This document shows, piece by piece, positions 1 to 12,867 of a stretch of 64,000 bases of DNA. Numbering within the stretch: position 1 is the stretch's first letter; each line of letters begins with the position of its first letter. This stretch comes from Pelargonium tetragonum. Lineage: Eukaryota; Streptophyta; Magnoliopsida; Geraniales; Geraniaceae. The notes below the pieces were generated by a model. It had not been told where the DNA came from, did not search any database, and worked only from the letters and a program-made list of their open reading frames with translations. The stretch is taken from assembly GCA_036897445.1 (NCBI GenBank), contig JAYMTL010000004.1:248001-312000 (forward strand), in the 5' to 3' direction. The position numbers and the translations under genes are program-made.

Positions 1-1365
1 GATTTTAAAGGAGTTTTGACTTCGGGGCATAAGGGTTAGCCAGTGGATGCTAGCTTGACTAAATTTGTCTTCATTTTATAGAGTCTTAACTTATTCAGCC
101 GCCAAGTTTGCTGCGCTACAAAGCAAGGAAAAAGCAGAACAAAAAGAATTTTTATCAAATCAATTAGTCACACTCATTTAGATATTTTTATGTTTATCTT
201 CCTAATATCTGGGACGCAAAAATCATCACAGAAGTGAGAAGTTCTAACTCTCATATTAAAGTGGATCAACACGAGCATATGAGGACTTCTAAAAAGGAAG
301 TCTCTAGTCAGATCAGAGTAAGGAATTTCCGTTAAAGTTGAAGCAGTTTTGTAGCTATGTAGTAAAGGCTACTCTTGTGTTCCTCACCCTTGGGGTCTAC
401 TTAATAATGGGGTAAATATTAAGAAATTGAGCAAGAAACCTAAACTAGGACTCCTTCTAGGGTGTATAATTCTAAAGCAATTCTTAGAGGTATTCCGTAT
501 CGTTAGTAAAGTTATTTAGCAGAGTTTCCGCTTTTATTCGATTTGGGAGCGAGTCAAACTCCTTATTTAACTTATTTAAATAAACGGGTCAAGCCTAAAT
601 GAATATATAAACAGGGATTCCACATACTAAAATAAAAAGGAAAAACTTCCTATTGGGTTTACTGTTTGAAATCGATTGGCTCCTTTTTAGGATTGGTAAA
701 AGCTTCCTCCTTGCTTTCTCGAGCTCAACTAAAAGGGTCTTCCCCTGTAAAAGCAGAGCGTCCCTGTTGTTCTGTAGTGCTTACTTATTTGGGAAGTCCT
801 AATGGATCTAGAATAAAGGGTTCTCTCTGTCCCGTTAAACCTCAAGTACAAAGTTTTTGGCACCCATAAGTAAACAGGGAGTTTTGACCCTATATCTAAG
901 TTCTAAGGAAATGGATTAATAAGGAGTCTTTCTAATCCTAGAACATCTAATACAACTATATACTACTTACTATAACTAATAGAGGATACTCCTATAAGTA
1001 AATACAGCTCTTAGGAAACGGGATAGCTTAGAAAAGAGGGGCTGCAGAATGTCTTATCGCTCTGAAGAATAAGATACAGAAGGAGATTATGGCTTCCAAG
1101 GCTCGCAAGGTTAAGAGGCAAGACTCCGGAGAGTGCTTGTTTTTATTAATAAAGTAAATCCTACAGCCCGCATAAACTATACTAGATTCGGTCGAGAAGT
1201 TGTAATTACAGGTTTTGCTTTTGCAGGAAATGAGGATTCCTCTCTTCTTCACCAGGCGTTTTTCTTAGGGATTAACTTAGACAGTTATAATTAAGGGAAG
1301 TTTCATAAAGCAAATAGGGAGAGGTAGGAAATCCATTAAAAATCCGAGCCCTAAAAGAGCTTTTT

Positions 1366-1400
1366 CGCCATTCTAGATAACAACTCGTATATTATTCTAC
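1366..1400 (+). repeat. Short dispersed repeat R3, copy 1
   Basis: CCATTCTAGATAACAACT at 1368-1385 recurs exactly at 45894-45911, and flanking bases on both sides are similar (T-run plus C before it, a TATTATT-like stretch after it). An 18-base match alone is near the chance limit for 64 kb of this composition; the matching flanks make common origin more likely. The second copy sits just after the R1-E unit. Function unknown. Confidence 0.5.
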
Positions 1401-3059
1401 TAAAAATAAGTATTCGCTATCTCCTTCTAAAATAAAAGCACTTTTAGAGACTTGAGATACAAATGACTAGCAAAAGCCTCAAATGTATAAATAGTGACTC
1501 TGGGGGGCCTACTTTAATTTCTTTCTTATTTATATATAGCTTTATATATAGCGGTAATTTTTAAAAAAGGTGAGCTCTGGGGCCTATCAGGGGATTTCCT
1601 TCTTGTTGCTGTTCGTTTTCCTGTATTTGTTCAGAAAGTAATAAGGATCTCTCAAGAGGATCGCAGAGGGTTCCTAAAGTAGCTAACTATGTTCTTATTG
1701 ACTTCAATCTATACAGGGATTTGGGAATATATTTTTGGTTTTCTCTTAGCAAAGGGCTCCCCTTATCTTTTTTAGAGGGCTCTTGTTTCAAAAAAAACCA
1801 GGGGTAATAGACTCTGTTACAGGATTAGCTGCTTTAATTAAAAGGTGTGCACCTAACCCCTATCTAAAATATTGTTCAAACTTAGTATTGGAATCCAAAA
1901 CGGGGAGGTGTTGAGGAGCCTTTTCCGGTGCTGGCTTACGTTTATTTAGTCTTTAATTAATTAGTACGTATCTGAACTTAAAAAATGACCCAAGGGTTTT
2001 GACTTTAAGAGTATTCGATTAATTCAGAATTTATGATATCATACAAAAACGCGAAGTCTTTTTATTTGCATAGAAATGGCACCCGGTGTAGTATAAGTTC
2101 GTTAATAAATATTACGCGGATGATTTTACCGAAGTAGTTATTTATCTATCAAGGACTACTCTTATTTTCGTTTTGTTAGATTTGTCTAGGAAAGCTCCTC
2201 CTAGTGAAGGCGTTATATAGAAATAAATGACTCCCTCTAAAGAAAAAGAGTATATCCTTGTTTGTTCTAAGCAAATTCCCGGCTCTTTTTGTTACTTAAC
2301 CATAATTTTATATTAGAATCGGCTTCCTTAAGGGTTTTCGAGAAAAAAGGGGGTCACTAACCTCTTACAGCAAAGTTTGATTTTTAAATGAGTTAATACA
2401 AGGCCCACTTACCTTGGGAACACCTTTCTAGCTATGAGCAGCAACCCCTTGGAATTTGAAGAAATTTTGAAATTCTAGGACTTGCCTTTATATTTAAATA
2501 TATAACCCTTAAGCGTAATTTTTAGTAGATCTAAGGGAAACGAAAGTTATAAGCTTTTAACCCGAAACGAGCACCCTTAAAAGGACAAAGACTCTCCATT
2601 TTAGTTATATAATAAATAAAGGAATTTTCTTATTCTAGTTATAAGTTTAATTTATTTAATAAGTTCAGGATACCCTATATAATTTTAAAAACCCATAAGG
2701 CTTAAAAACTCCTGGTAATCTACCCCAGCTCTCTTTCGAACCTGTGGCTATAAAATGTCAATTAAAGTCAAGGTTTTCTATTTCCAAGGATGTTTTTAAT
2801 TTGAACTACCAAGGATTTTACCTAACTAAAATGCAAGTTAAGCTTTTGTTAATACTAATTATACTTACCTCCCTTAGGGCCTAAAAGAATCCAAAACATT
2901 TTTGTTAGTTCGCTAAAAAGGGTCCTTGAGGATGCACTAAAATCTGTTACTGCTGCCTAAAAGGGGAACCGCTCTAACAAGGTATGTATATTTTTTGATT
3001 CCTCATGAAATTCACAAACGGAAGCGGGAGCTCTAAATTTTTTATAAAACCTCAACTTA

Positions 3060-3180
3060 AAATCCCTCAAGTTCCTTTTACCCCTTATCCTACTGCTTAC
3101 CTGTCATACTATTCCGCATACTCTTACTCATGCCTGTACTACCTGCTTTCTTAATTACATTACCTTGTTTATGACTCTCT
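3060..3180 (+). other. Pyrimidine-rich, coding-textured patch
   Basis: This stretch is unusually rich in C and T. One plus-strand frame stays open for about 45 codons before TGA and reads as strongly hydrophobic peptide, with the core LPVILFRILLLMPVLPAF. There is no convincing start codon upstream. Its texture matches the bodies of R1 copies F and D, so it may be a further decayed relative, but I could not align leader or tail modules. It could also simply reflect T-rich second codon positions. Confidence 0.25.
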
Positions 3181-5745
3181 CTTATGAGCCCCTACAAATC
3201 TTCAGTACTTTTTGTTAAGGAATAACTCTTGTAACTTCAAGTAGTAAAGATATTTATTGATAACTATTCCCAAGGTCTCGCCCGAGGATAACCTAAATTT
3301 CTTACTATTATTGTCGGGCGTAATAAACATAATGAAAAGCTCTGCCTTACTTTTCTAGCTTTTAGGGATGCTATTAATTGCGGTACCCGGTTTCAGTCCA
3401 AGAGAAACTTGATACCTCAAATCTCGATATAGGCAAAGGTTCGAAGTAATTTAAACACAGTTTATTTCATTTCTTTTCATTATCTTTAACTTTTCTAAAA
3501 CAGAATTAGAGTAATTAATAAGTGGAGGTAGTGTGTCCTAAAATTGTTAAATCCGAAGCCTAAATAAGTCTGGGATAAGTATCTAGAGGAATATAGAATT
3601 AAAAAAGTCCTTACTACTTTGACCAGGAAAAAGGAAAGAATTGCAATTGCGTATTAGGTGTCCCTTACTATTTAGCGGATACTCTCTTTCTTAAGAACTG
3701 TACATAGAATCTCTTATAGCATAAGAACAGCTCAAGAAACTCTAATTTTTTAAAAGGTGACAAAACATTTTCAGGGGTATCCGTATGGAACGAAATTCTT
3801 TTTTAATTATTCGTGTTGGATCTGAGGTAATAACAAGTTTGACTAAAAGCTTTTTTAAGTGAGGTAAAGGAAACCCGTTCAACTAAAGGAGTAGTACTGG
3901 CGCCCTCTTGCGTAAAGCTAGAATACCTAAAAATAGATACGACTCCACTCTTCTTCGGCTATGGATTCTGCTGGTTATATCCTTAAAATTCTAGATCCGA
4001 GGCAATAATTGAGAGGTCAAAAAGGACAATTTATATCAAGAACTTTTGCTAATAAAACTAGACCTCTATTCCACTAGTATATTACTACAAAAAAGAGAAA
4101 CCCATAAGGCTTAACGGAGGTAAAAAAGAGTTTAAAAACTTGGCAGAATCCATTAATATTGAACTCTTAAGGGGGCCGCGGTAAACTACTTTTAAACCAT
4201 AATTTTTAAAATAAGATATCTAGGCAAGCTCCTAAATTAATAAACCTAAACTTTGCAATCGGTATCCTTTTAGTAAATATCCCCGGTTCTCTTGGCCACC
4301 TCTTCCTACGAAACATTTTTTAATAACCTACTGTATTAAACCCCAATCACTCTATAAACTTCTTGTTTAGATTCCTAGACTAAGCGCTTATCTTCTTGTT
4401 AATCTAGATCGAATTTGAGGAAAGCTGCCTTATTCTTTATATCTCTTAACTTAACAACATAAATTGAAACCTCGTTTTGCCTTTTTGATTGACCCACCTT
4501 AATTGGTTAAGCTGCTTCTCCTTAAATTTCTTTTTTTTGCTTATTCCCAATCAACTCTCTCTCAGATCTGCTCTTTTTCTGAGTACTCCTAGTTTTAAAC
4601 CTAAACCCGAGAATAAGATACACTTTTTATTATATCTTACTTTTTTAGGAAAATTAAGAAATCCCCTTTTTATAGAAAGGGCCGCGTAAGGCTACAATAT
4701 CCCTGAAACCCTCTAACTTTCGAGCAAATATAAGTTGTAAAACACCCATACTTTAAAGCCATAACAATTTGACTTAAATACTTATTTATAACTAAGCCCT
4801 AACCGGCACTCCTGTGGTAAACAAGATTCTGATTCTTAACACAAATAAACTTTGAAGATTCAGGACCCTCTCTTTATATTTTATATTAGTATATAGAGTC
4901 AAAACGCAAGAATGCAGGACTCGGAATGAGAGACCGTCCCTTCCTGGATAAAAGCAAAAACGTAAAGCTCTGAAACTGCATTTAGGTGTAATAAAGGACT
5001 CTATCCACCTAAAAATCAGTCTATAACAAAAGGGGGTTCTCCATAAAAAGATTAACTAAATGCCAAATGTTAAATTGGACATCCTAGATTTGTAAGCTTG
5101 GTTTATATCTCCAAGAATGCTTTAGACTATTTTAGTATAAAGGGGGAGCTCTTTTACTAAAAGCAAAAGAATTTTAGGCACTCCCTTATAAATTATAGGG
5201 GAAGCTTTTGGTTTTTTAGAAAGATCTATGAAGAATCGTTTATTTACTAATATTAACAAGTAGAACCTCAATTAGTAAACTTAATAAACTTGAAAAATTT
5301 TATACAAGTTTATTAAAGGCAAGTTCTAGCCGGTAATAAAATCCTCTCCAAGCAATAGTGTGCTATGACTACGCGAACCCCCTAGCCGCCCTGAAGTAGA
5401 TTTAAAATTACCAAAGGATTTGACAGAAATTGAGAAAATTACGGCACCTATTAAGGCTGCGTACCCTCAACTTAGGAAACCCGATGTCATACAAATTTCA
5501 AAATAGTTTTACTGCAAGTCTTTGTGATTTGGTACTAATACCTAATTAGGAAAGCCTTGGCACTAGGTACGAGAGCAGTTTAACTGACTCTTGGAACCCT
5601 TAGATTAGAGAAATTTGGTACATTTTCTCTTTTTCTCGTAAAGAGTGTGGTGCCTTTTTTCTAACATGGGCCTTGAAAAAGGAAGACTCGTAGGGAGTGC
5701 TCTATATGGAATCCTTATCTACATCCGCCAGATAAAATAAACTCA

Positions 5746-6051
5746 ATGCCTTGTAAAATTATTCTAGTAGTCATCCAATTCATTCTTTCAAATGGGTTAC
5801 TCAACAAAGAACTTGAAATTCTAAACCACAACCGCAAGGAGAAACTCACAAAACAGGGGTCTACTTCCTGTTTGTATCATATAGAATCCCGAGCCGGTAA
5901 GTTAGTGTTCCTGAGGTCGAAGACCCGCTATATAGTAAATAGGCAGCCCTACTTGTTTATAAAGGGGTGGACGAAAATTTTTGTATTAAGTCAAGTCTTC
6001 CTGAAGTTTCGATTGTTGAATGGCTATTCAACCCTTTTTCACAGTCCATAG
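5746..6051 (+). CDS. Hypothetical 101-codon reading frame
   Basis: This ATG-started frame encodes a basic 101-residue product with a hydrophobic N-terminus and several Lys/Arg clusters. It matches no family I know. There is no ribosome-binding sequence just upstream, no neighbouring gene and no repeat copy. About one frame of this length is expected by chance in the window, so it is probably not a gene; it is listed because it is the second longest. Confidence 0.1.
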   Translation: MPCKIILVVIQFILSNGLLNKELEILNHNRKEKLTKQGSTSCLYHIESRAGKLVFLRSKTRYIVNRQPYLFIKGWTKIFVLSQVFLKFRLLNGYSTLFHSP

Positions 6052-8599
6052 AGTACCATAGAGTATAAAGGAGCTTCTCGCGGGATAGAAAAAGAGCTCT
6101 TAATGTTGGGTCTGGAAAGGCAGGTTCTCATAGTTGGATGCACCACGATTTCTATACTATTACCTACCCCCTTTTACTAAAAATGACTTAGAATGTATTA
6201 TTAGCACAAAAGGGATAAAAAGTACTGAGCAAGTAACTTAAATTTTTAGGGGATTCAGATAAGACATAGGTTGAACCGATCATAAGAGTTTAATAAAAAA
6301 GTTTCTTATAGATAGGAATAGTTTTTAGAATTTGAAACCGTATACACATGTACGGGAACTCACTAATGGATAGTTAACTCTAAGTAAAAACTGCGTAAGA
6401 CCCTTCTGCAGGCTAAACTAACTTATATAGCGCATAAGCTCTTAGTAATGGCCTCTTTAGTTAACAAGTTTTATAGCTTTTTTGACTAACTCCATCTTTA
6501 CGAATTCTCGAAACTCTTACGATTTTGAGTGGGACTTCCTTAATTGCTTGAAATAGGACACATAACTTTACTTTGCTTCAGGCGGATTCGTTTGGCAAAA
6601 CTGTGAGATATAAGTTCAGTCTGTTATAACCCCAAAAGTACACGCTATTAGCTGCTGATACTAACTTACTTTCTTCGCAAATCCTTCGAGAACACACTAC
6701 TATTTTACTAAGTATTGTCTCACTGTAGAGCCTCCTCTAGAACTTCCTATTTCTACATGTGGTATATAAAATATCCATAAACTAGAAGAGGTGAGGTAGA
6801 ATAGGATAGGACTGCTCAAAATTTGTTTAAACAGCATTTCCAAAACTAACCCACTAAGAGGTCTATCAATACTGGCTAACTAAAGCCAAAATTCTTCAGT
6901 AAAATACCCCCCTTTTTGTTAGGAGCCCTGCGAAAGCTTTGTTCCACTTTCATTTCTTTTTCTAAGAGGCCGGCATTCCTAATTGCTTACTTATATGTCT
7001 TATAAGAATCCCCTTTACAATTTACAACCGCTTTCTCATGAAATTTTAATACGTATTTCAAAAATTGTTATAGAGACCTGATGAGGTTTAACCTTTATAC
7101 TTGAATTTCTAAATGAAAAAGGCAAGCAAGAACATTGGTACAGTACCCTAGCCTCTCCGACTCTTTAAATTTCATTTTATATCCATTTAGATTCAATTTG
7201 TAGATGTAGATATAAGAGAGCTTTTTTCTGTAAGCGGATCCTCTTTCTTTCAGAATTAGAGTTTATCTTCTTTTCCTTATAAAGAGTTTTTTCTAGTTTT
7301 TGGGGGATACTAAGGGCCTTATAAGTATTTGCAGAACACCTTTTGGAATCCTAGCAATAGATAGGATCATGAACATTAGTAATTCACACGCAAGGGGGTG
7401 TAGAATTGCAGTAAACTTAGAAAAGGAAGCTTATTAGTTAGGGCTTTTTCGTGTTGTGTGCGGCGTTTGTAAGGAATAAGTTGTACATTGTCCTGATAGA
7501 TATAAGAATCTTAATTTGTACCTACCTGTTTAGGTGTATAAAGTGCAGTCTGTAAGATTTTATTCTATGTAAGCTATTTCCCTTTGAACGAAATTAGGGC
7601 ATATCTTGGGACAATTCCTTTAAGATCTACAAAAGTCACGTAAACGAAATGTAAAAAGATTGAATATAAGATCCCCTAGGCTTTACTACGCTATAACCCA
7701 ATTCCGTTATACTGCATTAAGTCCCGGATATACTAATGTTTCTAATTCGGTCTTGCTTTAACTTGTTTTAAAGGGTTAACTTTCCCTTATGCGATATCGG
7801 GTCATTACAACGATTTTTAGATTAAGGTAACTTTCTTCGGTACATGCTCAATAGCCCTCTTCGAAGGAATATCTTTATTAAAATTTTTCTTGTCTTTATA
7901 GTTTAATAGAGTTTTCCGGATTCTTTTGGATAATAGTAAACCGCACCTCTGTAAGATACTAAAGTACTTTCTCTAATTTATAGGGTTTTCGGTGCACTTA
8001 AAAATTTTTCTTAACCTGGCTTTTTAAAATAGGGATTCCTTGATATGATGAAGTATACCTTGGGTAGCTATAAGACATGGATTTTTGGTATATACGATTT
8101 TAAAGGGCGGTTTTGCTACTAGAGTCCCCGTCCCTAAAGTCTTAGAAAAAGAACCTTGATTTTTGAGTCATAGCCCCCTTTATATTGCCCTAACTCTGTA
8201 ATTATAGGCGACTCGAATTTTAGTGCATTCTTTTTCGATCTAAATCTACTTGACCTTTTATGCCAGTGGATCCCTTTAGAATATTCTTTTTTATGAGCGA
8301 GACTTTGATTTTAAACGCTTCTGAAGAAAAGTAAATACATCGGTTAGCTTATTACACTTATAACCCTCAAGAAAAATGCCTTTAACTTAGTTCACTACAA
8401 GATACTTTACGAAATTTGGTCGTAGAAAGGAGGTAACTCTTCAAAAGATAGACTCTTAAGATAAGAAAAAAAGTAACAGTAATTAAATGCCTCCAACTTG
8501 CAAAAAAATGGGGCCTCATTTTTTGTTAAAGCTTAATCAGCAGAAGCTTTTGCCTTATTTAGGACTTCTCTTAAATCTTTTTTGTGCCCAATAGAATAG

Positions 8600-9280
8600 A
8601 GTACAGACTTTTCTAAATTCTCTTGGTACAGACCCAATTTATTCAGCCTTTGGTTACAAGAAGGAGGACCTTTTTAACGGCACCTAAATTGCAATCTACA
8701 AAAACCGGTTTGATTAATCGCTTAAATAGAGCCCCATCCTTCAAGCAAGAGTCAACCACCCGCTCCCCAACTTCCCCTCTCCTCACACGAGTCACTCACC
8801 TTCCCTACAAGTACTCTCTATGCTGTTTGGTCGGCAGTTGAGGTTGGGATGCAAGTCCAATTCGAATCCCATTTTATTCTGTTAAAACGCGAGCTTGGTA
8901 GGATGGCATAGGTTCGAATGGGATATCTTATATTAGAACAAAGTCTTAACCAGTACTCACCCCAATGAACGAATGAAGTTTGACTGCTATATAAAAGTAG
9001 ATAGAAATCCCCCCTTTTAAGCTTGAAATTCAAATGACCTCGCTTAGAGAAAGTGCAAAGAAATGGCTCAGTTTAGAACAGGTTAATTTTCGTGAAAGTC
9101 TCTTGGCTAGCACTGTTTTGGTCTTTGGAATGGGGTTTCTTTCTCCTATTGCAAATGAGAGTGTCAAGTGGAATCCTTTTGGTTTTTTCTTTTTACCGCT
9201 CTGGTATTGAACTGAAAAAGGCTTTCGCACTCACTTTAATATGTTTCTACTTTAAAAATCTGGGATCTCCTTAATACACA
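8600..9280. other. Open-frame cluster with different base texture
   Basis: Four frames of 60-72 codons crowd into about 650 bases: plus at 8623-8841 and 9092-9274, minus at 8818-9033 and 9030-9230. The stretch from 8740 to 8840 is rich in C. T-loop-like words (TTCGAATCCC near 8849, AGGTTCGAATGGG near 8909) and a D-arm-like AGCTTGGTAG lie in 8850-8920, but they do not fold into a cloverleaf. None of the predicted products is recognisable. The patch may be DNA of different origin from its surroundings, such as an old organelle-to-organelle transfer; that is inference. Confidence 0.3.
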
Positions 9281-12200
9281 AGGGGCTCTCTCTCTAGTAG
9301 GGATCGACCCCACCCTGCCCTTTTGTTTGTTGTTATTGGTTATACAGAAAAGGAGTTTGAAAATCTTACTTATGAAACGGGACTTATACACTTAAAAAGT
9401 AAGGTTCTCGATACTTGTAACTAAGTGCAAAAGTTTTGGATAATACGAAAGTTCTTCTTTATTGATATACTAAATTTATGACCAATTATAGAAATATATC
9501 TTGCTTAAATATAACAATCGTTCAAAAGCTTGGTTAAAAAAGAGATACCCTTTACTATACTAGTAGGGTGTCAAGTTCAACAATCCAGTAGTAGCTACTT
9601 AAACCATACTGTAACATAAAAGAAAGGAATACCAAATTCTAGTTTTCAGAAGTATATTATAGATATTGAAGAAACAAATTACACTAGTGAAAGTTATCCA
9701 GTAGAAAGCTCTCCTAAGAGATTTTATAATAAAGAAAATCCTCTTTCAACAAGCAAACTAAGATGGAATGGATTTGAACCTGCGGCATCCTATTTTTGCT
9801 ACCCGCGTTTTACCGGACTAATTAGTCTAGTAAAGTCACACCCCTTTCCTCAGTTTTATACTCTTTCTTATCATCCTATATCACTAGAATTAAGTGAAAA
9901 ACCTGCTCATTCTTGAAATAGATAACAATTACCAAACTAGACAACCCCAAGGGGTTCCCACCACACTTCGTCAAACTATGAAACATATAAATAAAGCTAA
10001 GCTACTTTTCATTTTTTATATACGGATATAGCCTCTTTCTTATACTACTAATTTAGTGCTCGAGAAAGAATTGAAAATGAGGGTTTACTACATACAAAAG
10101 CTCTAATCTAAGTAAAAAGGTTTGCTCTGTTACCAAAGTAAGCCTTGAACTAACCCATTACTCAACTTTAATCTGCGGGTTTAATGCCAAGCCCTAGAGA
10201 TTCTAGAGCAGTAAAATAGCTTGCGGAATACTGAGTTTTATCTTCTTTCATAGTAAGAGAGCCTTGTTAAAAAAGCTTTTAAATACCAATTCTTTATACA
10301 TACCTTAAATGACACTTCTTATTTATTTAAAATCCTACTATATATATATATATAGGCATACTTTAAATTATATCCTCGGGAAGGAGTTCCTCTACCGGGG
10401 GGTTTCTACATTTCTATTTTTATCTCACGAGTTCTTTAACCTAATTAATTGCTTACCCGCCCTCGAATTTCTTAAAATATGGATACTCCTCTTTTACTTC
10501 GCTATTGTTATAGTTCTAAATTTAAGACAAATAAAAATTATCGGAGTAACTCCTTATCTTTACCAAAACTTATAAAGCTCATCTCTAATGGATTCGTTTT
10601 CTAAGGGGCTTTATACTTCCCTAAAAAGTGGGAGTTCCCAGCCCAGGTTTAGTCGAAATTTAAGGACTTTTTCCTTTTTTACTTTGATAGAAAACACCCT
10701 AATTCCAGTCAGAATTTCCCTATGAATATATAAAGTATTCAAATTTTTAAGCTACAACCAAAAGCAAGCTCAGGGACTCGTTATTAAGACAAGAATAACT
10801 ACATTATCAAGAATAAACAAGCGAAAGAAATTGACTATAGGCGGGACTCTTAACTTAAGACCGAAGGGTAGAAAGATAAATATACAGATAGAAGTTTCAA
10901 TATAAGATTACTATTACTAATTCAAGTGCAAGTGCAAAAGAAAAATACCGGTTTTTACGGCACCCTGTGTCCGAATACTAAAAGCAGGGCTATAAGGTGT
11001 GCGTGACAGAACCTAGGGAAACCCTGGGGAGATTTAGCACTACTACTTTCTTACTTAGAAATCCATCTTATTGCATTGCAGGCAATCCATTACTGAAGAA
11101 AAGCCTAGGACTCTTTGTACTAAGTAAAATGACTCATTTTTAGTTTGACTTGGTCTCAACTCTCCAAAAGGGAATACTAGCGATACTATATTAAGAATAT
11201 ACCAAAGCCTCCTTTTTTTTAGAGTTTAATCGCGTTAGGAAGCTCTCTATGCTTTTAGCATTAGAAAAGAAATGCGGAACCTCTTCTCTTCCTGTATAAT
11301 GTCCTGAGCTAGGGCTCCTTATAACCTATAACTAGTTCTCCCAGAGTTGTTTAATGTTTTTGTATAACACTAAGATTTGATTTTGAAACCCGAACCTCCG
11401 AAAGTAGCGCTACTTACATATTATTAAAATCCTGCCAAAGTTAAGGGCTTAAGAGTCCTAAAAGAGTTCTTGTAAAGAGAATCTAGGTATATACCACAAA
11501 GTTAAAGGGGGCCCTTTCATAAATAGGAAGAACTTATATAAAGGAGCTTAAGGGAAATTTAGCGGATATCTCAAAGTCTCAAGTAGAAAATTTAGATATT
11601 ATAAGGCAGGAGGCCCTTAGTATAATAAATTATACCCTGCCTTTTGATAAAACTTTGTTGACTAGAAATCTTTCTTAAACAGGCTACTTCTTTAATCTGT
11701 GCAAACATGCTTAATTTCGTATTAGCCCGAGCTATAGGTTTGACCTTGTTATAGCGAGACTTTAAATAGTCTTTATGGATTTAGTTTATCTTTATACTAC
11801 GAAGGTTTTTTATAAGATAGGTGCATTCCTTCTTTGTATCGTAATAACCATTATTCTATCTAAGATTATACTAGCTGGGACCTTGTAAAGTAAAAAGGGT
11901 TACTTTCTTTCAAGAGTTTTTGGTTAGGCCTTTCAATTTTTTATATCCTTACAGGTTCAACCGCTCTAAAAGGTAACTTAAGAGTGCTCTAATAAAGTCT
12001 AACTTAAAAGAAGACACTTATTCAAGGGTTTTCCAAGCTCAAGACTTACTACACTATGCCCTTTTGTATACTGGGCTCTCTTTTCTTAATTAGTACTTCA
12101 ATTAAGTTTAAAAGATTCCGGGATAGGATCCTAAAACCGATTGTATGGCCTCGTACGTTTGAACCCGGGTTAACGGACCCCCTTCCTTCATTTATTAATT

Positions 12201-12809
12201 TGTAAGAGGTTTTTCCAATAAGTATGAATAAGGGTATTCCTTTAGCTTTTTACAAAGCCAAGACTACATACAACGTCTAAAGAAAGGGGTATCCACCGGA
12301 CTCTAGACTCTAGTTGCCGATTAGGAAATATCCACACGGTGCAAAGATTAAGATGTGGGCGATTAAATTACAGATAATTAGTAACTTCGAGAGAAGTTCT
12401 AGCTAGTAGAATAGGACAAGGGCTTTTTAGTAATAATATAACAGAGTTAGTGAACAAGAAGGGTAGGTTAACTTTTTAAGATTTTTTCTTTTTAAGTTAA
12501 GGGCTTTCCAAAGCATTTGAAGGTTAAGCAAGTCTAAATAAATACAGTAAATACTTGGGGTTATACTATGTTGTAGGTATACCTAAGAAAGAGTTTTGAA
12601 TATGATTTAATTTAAGAAAACTTCAATTGTAAGTATTTAGCATATGAGCGCTGCACCTGTTCAAATAAAAACTAAAGTCTTCTTTATTACTTTAAAATAA
12701 GGCTTTATATACAGGCAATAGATAACGTTTTTTCTATGTTACTCTACGGAATCTCTCATTTTCAAGAAGGATCCTTACAAAAAGGGTTTTCCTTCTTAAA
12801 CCCCTTTTT
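9281..12809. other. Gene-poor spacer
   Basis: No gene is supported. The stretch holds a (TA)8 microsatellite at 10339-10354 and a tRNA-like minus-strand T-loop word at 9768-9780 whose stem does not pair. An 88-codon plus frame at 10309-10575 is very Tyr/Leu/Ile-rich and begins next to the TA repeat; it has the composition of chance translation. Confidence 0.55.
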
Positions 12810-12867
12810 ACGGGACTTGAACCCGCGTCGCTTGAGGGAACTCATACTCATGTAGTACCCGCGTACT
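12810..12867 (-). other. tRNA-like hairpin cluster (T-arm present, no acceptor)
   Basis: Read on the minus strand, 12826-12810 forms an excellent T-arm: stem GCGGG, loop TTCAAGT, stem CCCGT, with one G-U pair. Just 5' of it are two further hairpins, GAG/CTC around 12834-12843 and AGTAC/GTACT at 12867-12854. The order resembles the 3' half of a tRNA with an extra arm (Ser, Leu or Tyr type). No 5' strand pairs with the A/G-rich sequence after the T-arm and no D-arm is visible, so this is at most a tRNA fragment. A 67-codon minus frame (12808-13011) overlaps it and looks incidental. Confidence 0.3.

Larger units (their letters stand above)
1..8599. other. Gene-poor spacer
   Basis: I find no supportable gene here. 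Frames of 66-101 codons at 666, 1028 (minus), 4489 and 5746 have no family resemblance and fit chance at this base composition. Stop codons are dense in all frames. Within it lie one copy of short repeat R3 (1366-1400) and a pyrimidine-rich patch at 3060-3180 that translates unusually hydrophobically; both are listed separately. GGGGGAGCTC-type purine-to-pyrimidine junctions, for example at 5139-5155, are scattered throughout. Confidence 0.6.

Noticed and set aside
4165-4190. LSU rRNA fragment suggested by GGCCGCGGTAAACTA
   Set aside because: Only about a dozen bases resemble the rRNA core and the expected flanking helices are absent.
8838-8925. tRNA-Pro-like gene suggested by AGCTTGGTAG and two TTCGAAT words
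   Set aside because: The arms are in the wrong order and spacing and the stems do not pair.
9761-9830. Minus-strand tRNA with GGTTCAAATCC T-loop and a GGTAAAACG D-arm-like word
   Set aside because: The T-stem pairs at only three of five positions and no acceptor or anticodon stem can be drawn.
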